A stretch of 64,000 bases of DNA from JAOSJL01 sp963704035 (GTDB lineage Bacteria > Actinomycetota > Acidimicrobiia > IMCC26256 > JAOSJL01), in the NCBI GenBank assembly GCA_963704035.1, contig CAVPGR010000004.1, positions 1,302,001 to 1,366,000 on the forward strand, written 5' to 3'. The first letter of the stretch is position 1; the number at the start of each line of letters is the position of its first letter. The position numbers were made by a program, and so were the translations under genes. The notes under the pieces are model-generated. The model was given only the letters and a program-made list of their open reading frames with translations. It searched no databases and had not been told where the DNA came from. Below are positions 19,453 through 29,261 of this stretch, piece after piece.

Positions 19453-19961
19453 TCGACTCGGGCAAGACGCCCAAGCCGCTGTCCTGGTTGCTCAACTACA
19501 GCCGGAAGTACTCGCTGTGGATGTTCCAGTGGGGCCTGGCCTGTTGCGCCATGGAGATGGCCGCCGCGCTCGCCGGACCTCGCTACGACATGATGCGTCT
19601 CGGCGTGATCCCGTTCCCGGCGAGCCCCCGCCAGGCCGATCTGATCGTGATCTCGGGCACCGTCACCGACAAGATGGTTCCGTCCGTCAGGCGTCTCTAC
19701 GAGCAGATGCCCGACCCCAAGTACGTGATCTCGATGGGGTCGTGTGCCAACTGCGGCGGCCCCTACTGGGACTCCTACTCGGTCACCAAGGGAGTCGACC
19801 AGATCATCCCCGTCGACGTCTTCGTGCCGGGGTGCCCCCCGAGGCCCGAGGCTCTGCTCCAGGGAATCGTGTTGCTGCAGGAGCGCATCCAGAACGAAGA
19901 CATGGCCGAGCGCTGGCGCGGTGAGCACTGGCGCGGGGAGCCGATCGTCGTTGACGCCTGA
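19443..19961 (+). CDS. nuoB: Complex I subunit B (second operon)
   Basis: This 172-residue cluster N2 subunit has ligands at Cys34-Cys35 (GLACCAMEM), Cys101 (GSCANCGG) and Cys131 (VPGCPPRPE). GTG at 19443 overlaps the nuoA stop by ten bases; ATG at 19422 in the same frame is the alternative. The protein is clearly diverged from the first copy, for example GSCANCGGPYW versus GVCASTGGMFN. It is therefore an independent complex I lineage rather than a recent duplicate. Confidence 0.94.
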   Translation: MGLIDSGKTPKPLSWLLNYSRKYSLWMFQWGLACCAMEMAAALAGPRYDMMRLGVIPFPASPRQADLIVISGTVTDKMVPSVRRLYEQMPDPKYVISMGSCANCGGPYWDSYSVTKGVDQIIPVDVFVPGCPPRPEALLQGIVLLQERIQNEDMAERWRGEHWRGEPIVVDA

Positions 19962-19974
19962 CGAGGACGCGGAC

Positions 19975-20647
19975 ATGGCGACCGACGCCGCCGACACCGA
20001 TGCCGCCGACGACCGAGGCGGCCGACGAGCCCGCGCCGGCCAGTCCTGCCTATGAGGAGCTGGCCGCCCGCATCGACGAACTACTCGGCGACGAGGTCAT
20101 CGAAGCCGCCCACAACCACGGCGACTACGTCGTGCGGGTGAAGCCCGACGCGTGGCGCCATGCCGCGGAGGTCGCGCACGAGCACCTCGCCTGCGACTAT
20201 CTCTCCTTCGTGTCGGGGGTCGACTGGGCGCCCACGCCCCGCGAAGGTGGCGACGCACCCTCCGCTCCGGTTCAGCCCCAGGAGACGACCCCCGGGGTCG
20301 CGGGCGGTGCCGGTCGCTTCCAGGCGTTCGCCCACGTGGAGTCCACCAGTCGGAAGTGGGGCGTCACCTTCAAGACCGACGTCGACGAAGCCGATCCCCG
20401 CGTGCAGTCGTGGGTGGGTGTCTACGCAGGCGCCGACTGGCACGAGCGTGAATGCTGGGAGATGTACGGGTTCGTCTTCGACGACCATCCGTCGCTTCGG
20501 CCGCTCTACCTTCCCGCCGAGTTCGAGGGTCACCCGTTGCGCAAGGACTTTCCGCTCACCGCCCGCAACGTGAAGCCGTGGCCGGGCCTCGTCGACGTCG
20601 AGGCGATGCCCGAAGACGCAGAAGAAGAAGAGGGGGGCGACGCGTGA
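19975..20647 (+). CDS. nuoC: Complex I subunit C (second operon)
   Basis: This 30-kDa-family subunit has the signature DWHERECWEMYGFVFDDHPS and PLRKDFPLT. A long Pro/Glu-rich insert lies at about residues 85-105, and the C terminus is acidic. An uninterrupted frame starts only at ATG 20000. ATG 19975 follows a GAGGACG ribosome-binding-like run, and removing one base at about 20014 joins it in frame as MATDAADTDAAD followed by EAADEPAPASPAYEEL. I favour 19975 with an indel. The stop overlaps the nuoD GTG. Confidence 0.88.
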
Positions 20648-21871
20648 GCGCCGGCGGCCCCACCAGCGATCCCACCACCGGTCCCACCACCGGTCCCACC
20701 ACCGAGGTGCCCGAGATCGAGGTCGAGCCCGGCGCGATGCACCACCTCGCGGACGCCGCCGTCAACGTCGAGCTCGACACCGGCGACATGGTCCTCAACA
20801 TCGGGCCGCAGCACCCCGCCACGCACGGGACGCTCCGGCTCGCCGTGCGCCTCGACGGTGAAAGGGTCGTCTCGGCGGAGCCGGTCATCGGCTACATGCA
20901 CCGTGGCTACGAGAAGCTCACCGAGTACCGGTCCTACCCGCAGGTCACGACGCTCATCAACCGCATCGACTGGCTGTCGAGTTTCGCCAACGAGGTTCCG
21001 TTCGTCGAGCGCGGCCGAGCAGATCATGGAGCTCGAGGCCCCGCCCCGGGCGGTCTACATCCGCACGATCCTCACCGAGTTGAGCCGCATCTCCACCTTC
21101 ATCCTGTTTCTCGGCGAGATGGGCCTCCAACTCGGCGCGCTCACGCCGGCGTTCTACGGCTTTCGCGACCGCGAGTACGTCCTGAACCTCATCGAGGGGG
21201 CCACGGGTGGTCGGTTCCACCCCAACTTCAACCGCATCGGTGGTCTGAAGGACGACCTGCCCTGGGGATGGATCACCGAGACGCGCGGCGTCATGAGCAA
21301 GGTGCTCTCGGCCTGCGACGACTTCGAGGATCTGCTGGTCGGCAACGAGATCTTCGAGTCCCGCAGCCGTGGCGTCGGGATCATCCCCGCCGCCGTGGGT
21401 GCGGCCTATGGCGTGTCGGGCAGCAACCTGCGGGCCTGCGGCGTCGACTGGGATCTGCGCCGCGACGGAAAGCCCTACCTGGCGTATCCCGAGCTCGATT
21501 TCAAGGTCTGGACGCACCCCGACGGCGACTCGTTCTCGCGGTACTGGGTACGCCTTCAGGAGACACGGGAATCCGTGCTGATGGTTCTCCAGATGCTGGA
21601 CCGCATCCCCGACGGCCCGGTGATGACCAAGGTCCCGCGCATCATCAAGGTGCCCGAGGGTGAGATCTGGGTCGAGACCGAAAACCCCCTCGGCCAGATG
21701 GGCTACTACGTCTATTCCAAGGGAGCGCTCGGCCCCTTCCGCACGAAGATCCGCTCCGCGTCCTTCTCGAACGTCTCGATCTTGCCGTGGCTGCTGCGGG
21801 GCGTGTTCGTGCCCGACATCGTGACGATCCTGGCCTCGCTGTACTTCATCCTCGGGGACATCGACCGGTGA
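20644..21871 (+). CDS. nuoD: Complex I subunit D (second operon), one frameshift
   Basis: This 49-kDa-type subunit is about 408 residues. The quinone-site motif IGPQHPATHG places histidines at about 57 and 61, and the C terminus SLYFILGDIDR is intact. The frame breaks at about 21013-21016, where GTCGAGCGCGGCC has one base too many. Correction gives VPFVEAAEQIMELEAP. The N terminus has a tandem 12-bp repeat encoding PTTG units at 20672-20705. GTG at 20644 overlaps the nuoC stop and the end overlaps the nuoH GTG. Confidence 0.92.
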
Positions 21872-22896
21872 CTTTCCTCGCCATCGAGGTCGGCTGGGGG
21901 TTGACCCTGGGGATCAAGGCGCTGATCGTCATGTTGTTCGTGCCGTTGGCCGCCCTGATTCTCGGCTACACGTTCCTCCTCAAGATGATGGCGCACATGC
22001 AGAGCCGCGTCGGTCCGATGGACCCCGGCGGCTACCACGGCTGGTTCCAGCTCATCGGTGACGGTCTCAAGTTCGCTCAGAAAGAAGACGTCATACCCGC
22101 CCGTGCCGATCGAGCGGTCTTCGCTCTCGCTCCCGCCATCGTCGTCGCCTCGACGTTCCTCATCTTCGTGGTCGTACCCACGGGGCCCGACCTCGTCGTG
22201 CGCGATCTCGACGTGGGTGTGTTCTTCGCACTCGCCGTGTCCAGCCTCTCGGTCATCGGCGTGCTCATGGCCGGGTGGGCGAGTGCCAACAAGTACGCGC
22301 TGCTCGGAGCCCTGCGAGCCACAGGTCAGCTCATCGCCTACGAGCTCCCGCTGCTGCTCGCGGTCGTCGGCGTGGTGATCCTGGCGGGAACGATGAACCT
22401 CCAGGGCATCGTCGCCGCGCAGGCCGACGGGTCGATCTTCGGCGTCGGATTCTTCGGCAACCCCTACATCTTCACGCAGTTCGCCGGCTTCGCCCTGTTC
22501 CTCGTGGCGGCGCAGGCCGAGCTCAACCAGACGCCCTTCGACATGCCGGTCGCCGAAAGTGAACTGATGGGCGGGTTCATGGTCGAATACACGGGCTTCC
22601 GGTTCCTGTTCTTCTTCATCGGGGAGTTCGGCACGGCGTTCGCCTTCGCGGCGTTGGCCGCCACCCTGTTCCTCGGAGGTTGGGCGGTGCCGGGGATCGA
22701 CGGGGGGCTGGCCAACCTGCTCGGGCCCCTCGTGTTGTTCGTCAAGACGATGGCGGTGGCGTTCTTCATGTTCTGGGTCCGCTTCACGTATCCCCGTCTG
22801 CGTGAAGACCAACTCCAGGCCCTCGCCTGGAAGGTCCTCATCCCCGTCGCCCTCCTCAACATCGCCATCACCGGCGTGCTGAAAGTAGCGGTCTGA
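21868..22896 (+). CDS. nuoH: Complex I subunit H (second operon)
   Basis: This 342-residue membrane subunit is of standard length and lies directly after nuoD because nuoE, nuoF and nuoG are absent. Signatures are MAHMQSRVGPMDPGGYHG, LIGDGLKFAQKED and AELNQTPFDMPVAESELMGG. The conserved quinone-chamber charges are retained. The GTG start overlaps the nuoD stop and the stop overlaps the nuoI ATG. Confidence 0.95.
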   Translation: MTFLAIEVGWGLTLGIKALIVMLFVPLAALILGYTFLLKMMAHMQSRVGPMDPGGYHGWFQLIGDGLKFAQKEDVIPARADRAVFALAPAIVVASTFLIFVVVPTGPDLVVRDLDVGVFFALAVSSLSVIGVLMAGWASANKYALLGALRATGQLIAYELPLLLAVVGVVILAGTMNLQGIVAAQADGSIFGVGFFGNPYIFTQFAGFALFLVAAQAELNQTPFDMPVAESELMGGFMVEYTGFRFLFFFIGEFGTAFAFAALAATLFLGGWAVPGIDGGLANLLGPLVLFVKTMAVAFFMFWVRFTYPRLREDQLQALAWKVLIPVALLNIAITGVLKVAV

Positions 22897-23369
22897 TGAA
22901 CAAACCCAAGCTTCCGGGGTTCATCACAGGTCTCGGTGTCACGTTGCGGACGATGTTCCAGCCGACGGTCACCACGCACTATCCGCACGAGAAGGAAGCT
23001 CCTCCTACACGCGCGCGGGGCGTCATCGCTCTCAAGGAAGAGAACTGCACGGTGTGCATGCTGTGCGCCCGTGAGTGCCCCGACTGGTGCATCTACATCG
23101 AGGGCCACAAGGAGAAGCGTCCGCCCCGCCGTGAGGGCGGAAAGCCGCGGTCGGTCAACGTCCTCGACCGCTTCAACATCGACTACGCGCTCTGCATGTA
23201 CTGCGGAATCTGCGTGGAGGTCTGCCCGTTCGACGCGCTCTTCTGGAGCCCGGAGTACGAGTACTCCGAGCCCAACATCGCATCGCTGCTCCACGAGAAG
23301 TACAAGCTCGGCGAGTGGATGGACACCGTCCCCGAGCCCGAGCCCCTCGAAGCAGGAGCAGACACGTAA
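22896..23369 (+). CDS. nuoI: Complex I subunit I (second operon)
   Basis: This 157-residue subunit has two [4Fe-4S] motifs: CTVCMLCARECP at Cys51, 54, 57, 61 and CMYCGICVEVCP at Cys100, 103, 106, 110. With E, F and G missing it would be the most exposed cluster carrier, and so the likely docking site for whatever donates electrons. In cyanobacterial NDH-1 this region docks ferredoxin; for this organism that is inference. ATG overlaps the nuoH stop. Confidence 0.95.
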   Translation: MNKPKLPGFITGLGVTLRTMFQPTVTTHYPHEKEAPPTRARGVIALKEENCTVCMLCARECPDWCIYIEGHKEKRPPRREGGKPRSVNVLDRFNIDYALCMYCGICVEVCPFDALFWSPEYEYSEPNIASLLHEKYKLGEWMDTVPEPEPLEAGADT

Positions 23370-23371
23370 CC

Positions 23372-23860
23372 GTGGTCGCCCAGACGGTCGCCTTCGGGAT
23401 CATCGCCGCCGCCATGGCGGGCGCCGCCATCGGCGTCGTGCGTTCGAACAACGTCGTGCGCGCCGCGCTCTACCTCATCGTCGTGCTCGCCGGGGCGGCC
23501 GCCCAGTTCATCCTCCTGGCCGCCGAGTTCGTCGGCTGGGTGCAGGTCCTCATCTACATCGGAGCGGTGGCCGTGCTGTTCCTGTTCGGGATCATGCTCA
23601 CCCGGGCCCCGATGGAAGGCGAGCCCCAGGACAACGACCAGCGTTGGCCGGCACTCGTCGTGTCCGTGTTCGTCCTCGGCGTCCTCGTCGCGTTGCTGGT
23701 CGACGCCTTCGGCGCCCAGGAGATCGAGCTCGTGGCCCCCACCACCACCGCCGAGATCGGCGACTCGATCTTCCGGAACTTCGTCGTTCCCTTCGAGGTC
23801 GTGTCGATGCTCCTTCTCGGGGCTCTCGTCGGCGCCATCGCACTGGCGCGCAGGGACTGA
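23372..23860 (+). CDS. nuoJ: Complex I subunit J (second operon)
   Basis: This 162-residue membrane subunit has five hydrophobic helices and the motif QVLIYIGAVAVLFLFGIML, the conserved third helix that is broken by an indel in the first copy. GTG at 23372 lies two bases after the nuoI stop. The frame is intact, and the length is normal for the family. Confidence 0.93.
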   Translation: MVAQTVAFGIIAAAMAGAAIGVVRSNNVVRAALYLIVVLAGAAAQFILLAAEFVGWVQVLIYIGAVAVLFLFGIMLTRAPMEGEPQDNDQRWPALVVSVFVLGVLVALLVDAFGAQEIELVAPTTTAEIGDSIFRNFVVPFEVVSMLLLGALVGAIALARRD

Positions 23861-23864
23861 CGCC

Positions 23865-24164
23865 ATGGAACTCAACCTCTTCCTCATGCTCGCCGCCTTC
23901 CTGTTCTGTACGGGGATCTACGGCGTGCTGGCACGCCGCAACGGCGTGCTCGTGCTGATGTCGGTCGAGCTCATGCTCGTGGCCGTCAACATCAACCTGG
24001 TGGCGTTCGCCGCCTTCACGGGTGCCATCGCCGGCCAGGTCTTCGCGCTGTTCGTCATCACGATCGCCGCCGCCGAAGTCGGCGTCGGGCTCGCGCTCGT
24101 CCTGCTCGTCTACCGGAACCTGCGCAGCCCCGACCTCGACAAGCTCGACTCGCTGAAGGGCTGA
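23865..24164 (+). CDS. nuoK: Complex I subunit K (second operon)
   Basis: This 99-residue membrane subunit has three helices. Conserved glutamates lie in SVELMLVAVN and AAAEVGVGLAL. It ends in the same SLKG-type tail as the first copy. It starts four bases after nuoJ and is followed five bases later by nuoL. Confidence 0.95.
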   Translation: MELNLFLMLAAFLFCTGIYGVLARRNGVLVLMSVELMLVAVNINLVAFAAFTGAIAGQVFALFVITIAAAEVGVGLALVLLVYRNLRSPDLDKLDSLKG

Positions 24165-24169
24165 CGACG

Positions 24170-26233
24170 ATGCTTCGCTACGCCTGGATCATCGCCTTCA
24201 TCCCGACCCTGTCGTTCTTCCTGATCCTGTTCTTCGGGAAGCGCATGCCCAAGGGCGGCTCCGAGATCGGCATCGCCGCACTCGGCGCGTCGTTCGTCCT
24301 CTCGGTGGTCGCCGCGGTCCAGTGGATCGACCGTGTGGGCGCGGCCGAAGGCGGCGACGGTGGCGAGGGCGGTCACGCCGCGGGAGCCCTCGGCCAGGCG
24401 TTCCACGTCGCCGAGGAGGCCGGTCACACGGTCGTCGAGCCGGTGCTCGCCTCGGTGTCGTGGTTCACACTCGGCGGCGTCGACATCCGGGCCGGCACCA
24501 TGATCGACGGCCTCTCGGTGATGATGCTCTTCGTCGTCTCGCTGGTGTCGCTGCTCGTGCACATCTACTCCACGAGCTACATGGAGGGCGACCGGCGCTA
24601 CACCTTCTTCTTCGCGGGGCTCAGCCTGTTCAGCGCCTCCATGCTCACGCTCGTCATCTCGGGCAGCACCCTCCTTCTCCTCGTCGGCTGGGAGCTCGTG
24701 GGTCTGTGCTCGTTCATGCTCATCGGGCACTGGTGGGAGGAGGGCGCCAACTCCGACGCGGCGCTCAAGGCCTTCTTCACCACCCGCACCGGCGACATCG
24801 GTCTGATCATCGGCATCGTGATCCTGTTCTTCGGCGCCGGTGGCACGTTCGACATCCAGACCATCAACGAGATGGCCGTCAACGGTGAGATGAGCCAGAC
24901 CGTCCTCACGACGGCTTCGGTGGCTCTGCTCATCGGCATCATCGGCAAGTCGGGCCAGTTCCCGTTACACACCTGGCTGCCCGACGCCATGGCCGGGCCC
25001 ACACCGGTTTCGGCGCTGATCCACGCCGCCACGATGGTGGTCGCCGGTGTGTTCCTCGGCGCCCGGCTCTACCCGGTCTTCTTCGAGGGATTCCACATCG
25101 CCGACGGCGGTCTGAACGCCATGGCCGTGATCGGCGGCATCACCGTGATCATCGGGGCGGCACTGGCGTTCGTGCAGAACGACATCAAGAAGGTCCTGGC
25201 CTATTCGACGATCTCGCAGATCGGCTACATGGTGATGGCCCTCGGGGTGGGCGCCTGGCTCGCCGCCGTGTTCCACCTCTTCACCCACGCCTTCTTCAAA
25301 GCCGATCTCTTCCTCGGTTCGGGATCGGTGAGCCACGCGGTCCACACCTTCGACATGCGCAAGATGGGCGGGCTGCGCAAGGTCATGCCGCACACCTTCT
25401 GGACGTTCATCATCTCGTCGTTGGCGCTGGCCGGGTTCTTCCCTTTGGCCGGCTTCTGGTCGAAGGACGAGATCATCAACACCGCCGGAAAGGCCGACTA
25501 CGACTTCTTCCTGGTCGTCGGCCTGGTCGGTGCGTTCATGACGGCGGCCTACATGACGCGCTGTGTCTGGCTCACGTTCTTCGGCGAGTACCGCGGGGCC
25601 GAGCACCCGCACGAGTCGCCCAAGGCGATTCTCGTGCCGCTGTGGATCCTGGCCGTCGGCGCGGTGTTCGCCGGGTTCCTCAACGCCACGGCGTTCGACA
25701 TCCACAAGTTCACCGAGTGGGTCGAACCGACCTCCGCGTTCCCCGAGGTCGTCGTGCCCGAGTTCTCGGTTCCCCTCGCGGCGTTCTCGTTCCTGGTCGC
25801 CGCAGCGGGTGTCGCTGTCGCCGGGGCGTACTACGTGTACGGGATGGGCCCGCGCGGGCTCACGGAGCGCAACGCCTCGGCTCGCGCCGGCTACACGTTC
25901 CTCGAGAACAAGTACTACCTCGACCATCTCTACACCGACCTCGTCGTCGGTTCCATCAAGGGGCCGATCGCGCGCGGCACCTACTGGTTCAACCAGAACG
26001 TGATCGACGGTGTCGTCAACGCCGCCGGCACGGGAACCCGGCGTGTGGGCCGGTTCACCTACGACGTGATCGACCAGAAGATCGTCGACGGCGCGGTGAA
26101 CGAGATCGGTGCCGCCACCGACGAAACCGGTGGTCTCCTGCGTTACCTGCAATCCGGGCGCGTCCAGCGGTACGCGCTGATCCTGTTCGCAGCCGTGGGC
26201 GTGCTCAGCCTCGCCCTTGTCTTCGCTAACTGA
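24170..26233 (+). CDS. nuoL: Complex I subunit L (second operon)
   Basis: This 687-residue antiporter-like pump subunit shows LVGWELVGLCSFMLIGHWWEE, KSGQFPLHTWLPDAMAGPTPVSAL and YSTISQIGYMVMALG. A Gly/Glu/His-rich segment at about residues 60-85 replaces the usual first loop. The C-terminal extension carries the lateral helix region. The length matches the first copy although sequence identity is limited. Confidence 0.95.
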   Translation: MLRYAWIIAFIPTLSFFLILFFGKRMPKGGSEIGIAALGASFVLSVVAAVQWIDRVGAAEGGDGGEGGHAAGALGQAFHVAEEAGHTVVEPVLASVSWFTLGGVDIRAGTMIDGLSVMMLFVVSLVSLLVHIYSTSYMEGDRRYTFFFAGLSLFSASMLTLVISGSTLLLLVGWELVGLCSFMLIGHWWEEGANSDAALKAFFTTRTGDIGLIIGIVILFFGAGGTFDIQTINEMAVNGEMSQTVLTTASVALLIGIIGKSGQFPLHTWLPDAMAGPTPVSALIHAATMVVAGVFLGARLYPVFFEGFHIADGGLNAMAVIGGITVIIGAALAFVQNDIKKVLAYSTISQIGYMVMALGVGAWLAAVFHLFTHAFFKADLFLGSGSVSHAVHTFDMRKMGGLRKVMPHTFWTFIISSLALAGFFPLAGFWSKDEIINTAGKADYDFFLVVGLVGAFMTAAYMTRCVWLTFFGEYRGAEHPHESPKAILVPLWILAVGAVFAGFLNATAFDIHKFTEWVEPTSAFPEVVVPEFSVPLAAFSFLVAAAGVAVAGAYYVYGMGPRGLTERNASARAGYTFLENKYYLDHLYTDLVVGSIKGPIARGTYWFNQNVIDGVVNAAGTGTRRVGRFTYDVIDQKIVDGAVNEIGAATDETGGLLRYLQSGRVQRYALILFAAVGVLSLALVFAN

Positions 26234-26241
26234 GGGAAACG

Positions 26242-27762
26242 ATGAACTGGTTCGATTCGTGGGCACTCACATTGGTGACCTTCATCCCGATCGTCGGCAT
26301 GGTTGTCATGCTGGTGATCCCCCGCTCGGAGGAGCACGCGATCAAGGTCGCGGCGCTCCTCACGACGGTGGTCACGTTCGGGATCTCGGTCGCGATCGCG
26401 GCGAGGTTCGAGTATGACGCCGGGGGAGGGCTCCAGTTCGACGTCAACAAGCCGTGGATCGACGCCATCTCGAGCCGCTACCACCTTGGCGTCGACGGAA
26501 TCTCACTGCCGCTGCTGGTCCTGACCACGTTCATTTCGGTCGCCTGCATCATCTACTCCTGGAACCACTTCCCGAAGCCGCACACGCCCAAGGCGTTTCT
26601 CGCGCTGATCCTGCTGCTCGAGACCGGCATGGTCGGGACGTTCCTCGCCCAGGACCTGATTCTCTTCTTCGTGTTCTTCGAGATCGTCCTCCTGCCGATG
26701 TTCTTCATGATCGGTGTGTGGGGAGGTCCCAACCGCAGCTACGCCTCGATCAAGTTCTTCCTGTTCACCATGTTCGGCTCGGCGTTCATGCTGTTGGGCT
26801 TCCTGGCGATCTTCTGGCAGACCGGCACGTTCGACATCCCCGAGCTCTCGGCAATGGCCGGCGACAGCATCGTCGGGAGTACGCAGAACCTGATCTTCGC
26901 CGGGCTGTTCCTCGGCTTCGCGATCAAGGTGCCGATGTTCCCGTTCCACACGTGGCTGCCCGACGCTCACACCGAGGCACCCACGGTCGGCTCCGTGCTC
27001 CTGGCGGCGGTGCTCCTGAAACTCGGAACGTACGGCTTCGTGCGTATCGCACTGCCCGTGCTCCCCGACGCCGCCATCGACTGGGCACCGTGGCTCGGTC
27101 TGCTCGCGGTCATCGGCATCATCTACGGCGCGCTCGCCTGCCTCGCGCAGCGCGACATGAAGCGCCTGATCGCGTTCTCGTCGGTGGCCCACATGGGTTT
27201 CGTGATGCTCGGCATCGCCACGCTCACCGACATCGGCATCAACGCGGCCGTGTTCGGCATGGTGGCGCACGGCCTGATCACCGGAATGCTCTTCTTCATG
27301 GCCGGGAGCGTCGGTGAGCGCTACGGCACCCGCGAGATGTCGCGGCTGGGTGGCTTGCTCACCCAGACGCCACGCCTCGGGTGGACCTTGGGCTTTCTGG
27401 CCATGGCCTCGCTCGGTCTGCCCGGCCTCGCCGGCTTCTGGGGAGAGTTCCCCGCCATTCTCGCCGCCTACAACCCCCTGGACGCGCTGCCGCTCGAGAC
27501 CTTCCGCTCCTACATGGTCATTGCGGCGATCGGCACGGTGCTGGCGGCCGGCTACCTGCTGTGGATGCTGCAACGCGTCGCCATGGGCAAGGTGAAGCCC
27601 GAGTTCGAGCAGACCGACGTCCACGACATCAACACCTCGGAATGGATCGCGTGGTCGCCGATCCTGCTGTTCGTGTTGGCGCTCGGCGTCTACCCCGCCA
27701 TCATCTTCGGCGTCACCAACGACGCCGTCGTCGAGCTCACCACGAGAGCGTTCGGGGGCTGA
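26242..27762 (+). CDS. nuoM: Complex I subunit M (second operon)
   Basis: This 506-residue pump subunit has the motifs FFVFFEIVLLPMFFMIGVWG, VPMFPFHTWLPDAHTEAPT and LIAFSSVAHMGFVMLG. The conserved glutamate (FFEIVL) and lysine (AIKVPM) are present. The ATG at 26242 follows GAGGGAAACG. The frame is intact, and nuoN follows after three bases. Confidence 0.95.
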   Translation: MNWFDSWALTLVTFIPIVGMVVMLVIPRSEEHAIKVAALLTTVVTFGISVAIAARFEYDAGGGLQFDVNKPWIDAISSRYHLGVDGISLPLLVLTTFISVACIIYSWNHFPKPHTPKAFLALILLLETGMVGTFLAQDLILFFVFFEIVLLPMFFMIGVWGGPNRSYASIKFFLFTMFGSAFMLLGFLAIFWQTGTFDIPELSAMAGDSIVGSTQNLIFAGLFLGFAIKVPMFPFHTWLPDAHTEAPTVGSVLLAAVLLKLGTYGFVRIALPVLPDAAIDWAPWLGLLAVIGIIYGALACLAQRDMKRLIAFSSVAHMGFVMLGIATLTDIGINAAVFGMVAHGLITGMLFFMAGSVGERYGTREMSRLGGLLTQTPRLGWTLGFLAMASLGLPGLAGFWGEFPAILAAYNPLDALPLETFRSYMVIAAIGTVLAAGYLLWMLQRVAMGKVKPEFEQTDVHDINTSEWIAWSPILLFVLALGVYPAIIFGVTNDAVVELTTRAFGG

Positions 27763-27765
27763 TCC

Positions 27766-29235
27766 GTGAACCCCCGCTTCGACTTCCACACGCTCGCACC
27801 GGAGCTGATCCTCACCGGTGTGATCCTCGTGGTGCTCGTCGTCGACCTCTTCCTCGACGAGGAAGAGAGGTGGCGCACGTCGCGCATCGCGTCGATCGGC
27901 CTGCTCGCCGCGCTCATTCCGGTCATCACGCTCGCGGTCGACGGCAACGACCGGGTGATGTTCGGCGGCGCCTATGTCGTCGACGACTACGCACTCGTCA
28001 TGAAGGGCTTCTTCCTCGTGGCGGCCTGGGTGACGCTCCTCATCAGCTTCGACTACATCGGTGAGGGCGACTACTACCAGGGTGAGTTCTACTTCCTTCT
28101 GCTCACGTCCACGCTCGGCATGCTCGTCATCGCCTCGGCCCGCGACCTGATCACTCTGTTCGTGGCACTCGAGACCATCTCTCTCCCGACGTTCGTTCTC
28201 GCCGCGTGGCGAAAACACGACCCGAAATCCAACGAGGCAGGTCTGAAGTACTTCCTCATCGGCGTGTTGTCCTCCGCCGTGATGCTGTACGGGATGTCGT
28301 TCGTGTTCGGATTCAGCGGGTCCACGCTGCTGTCCGACATCAGCACCACCGTGTCGGCCGACGGTGTGGCGCCGCTGCTGCTGGTCGGCATCTTCATGAC
28401 GCTCGTCGGTTTCGCCTTCAAGGTCTCGGCGGTGCCCTTCCACTTCTGGGCTCCCGACACCTACGAGGGAGCCCCCACCCCCGTGACGGCGTTCCTCTCG
28501 GTCGCCTCCAAGGCCGGCGGTCTCGTGGCGATGCTCACGTTGGTCTACGCCGGGTTCTTCGGGCGGCCCGAGGCCTGGCAGCCGGTGCTGTGGGTGCTGG
28601 CGGCTGCGTCGATGACGCTGGGAAACCTCGTGGCGCTGCGCCAGACCAACATGGTGCGGCTGCTCGCCTACTCGTCGATCGCCCAGGGCGGCTTCATGCT
28701 CGTCCCGTTCGCCGTGGCACCCGACGGGTCGGGCACCGCCGCCCTGTCGTCGTTCGAGGCGGTGGTCATCTACATGCTCATCTACGGCGTCATGAACCTC
28801 GGCGCCTTCGCCTGCGTGATCGCCATCGCCCGCCGCACCGGATCGGCCGAGCTCTCGAGCTACAACGGCCTCATCAAGTCGTCGCCCGCGTTGGCCGTCA
28901 CGTTCTCGCTCTTCCTGTTCTCCCTGGCCGGCATCCCGCCGCTGGCCGGCTGGTTCGCCAAGTTCGTGATGTTCCGCTCCGTGCTCGACGCCGGGACGAC
29001 CGCGGCGGTCGTGCTCGGTGTGATCGCGGCGATCAACTCCGTGATCGCGTTCTTCTACTACGCGGGTGTGTCGCGTCGCATGATCCTCGAAGACCCGGCC
29101 GAAGAGCAGGAACCCGTCGTCGTGCCACCCGCACTCAACACCGCCATCTTCCTGACGGCACTCACCACCCTCGTCGTCGGTGTCTACCCCCAGCTGTTCG
29201 CCAAGCTCGGCGAGTTCGCGGCCGGGGTCGGCTAG
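27766..29235 (+). CDS. nuoN: Complex I subunit N (second operon)
   Basis: This 489-residue antiporter-like subunit carries FKVSAVPFHFWAPDTYEGAPTP and LLAYSSIAQGGFML. GTG at 27766 is three bases after the nuoM stop. It is the last complex I gene of the second operon. The methyltransferase gene begins about 27 bases downstream on the same strand and may be cotranscribed. Confidence 0.94.
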   Translation: MNPRFDFHTLAPELILTGVILVVLVVDLFLDEEERWRTSRIASIGLLAALIPVITLAVDGNDRVMFGGAYVVDDYALVMKGFFLVAAWVTLLISFDYIGEGDYYQGEFYFLLLTSTLGMLVIASARDLITLFVALETISLPTFVLAAWRKHDPKSNEAGLKYFLIGVLSSAVMLYGMSFVFGFSGSTLLSDISTTVSADGVAPLLLVGIFMTLVGFAFKVSAVPFHFWAPDTYEGAPTPVTAFLSVASKAGGLVAMLTLVYAGFFGRPEAWQPVLWVLAAASMTLGNLVALRQTNMVRLLAYSSIAQGGFMLVPFAVAPDGSGTAALSSFEAVVIYMLIYGVMNLGAFACVIAIARRTGSAELSSYNGLIKSSPALAVTFSLFLFSLAGIPPLAGWFAKFVMFRSVLDAGTTAAVVLGVIAAINSVIAFFYYAGVSRRMILEDPAEEQEPVVVPPALNTAIFLTALTTLVVGVYPQLFAKLGEFAAGVG

Positions 29236-29261
29236 GGCGTGGTCCTCTTGGCAGGGCTGTT

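Noticed and set aside
20672..20705. 12-bp tandem repeat in second nuoD as a possible CRISPR or mobile repeat
   Set aside because: It has only about three copies, no spacers, and it encodes an in-frame PTTG tail in a variable N terminus.
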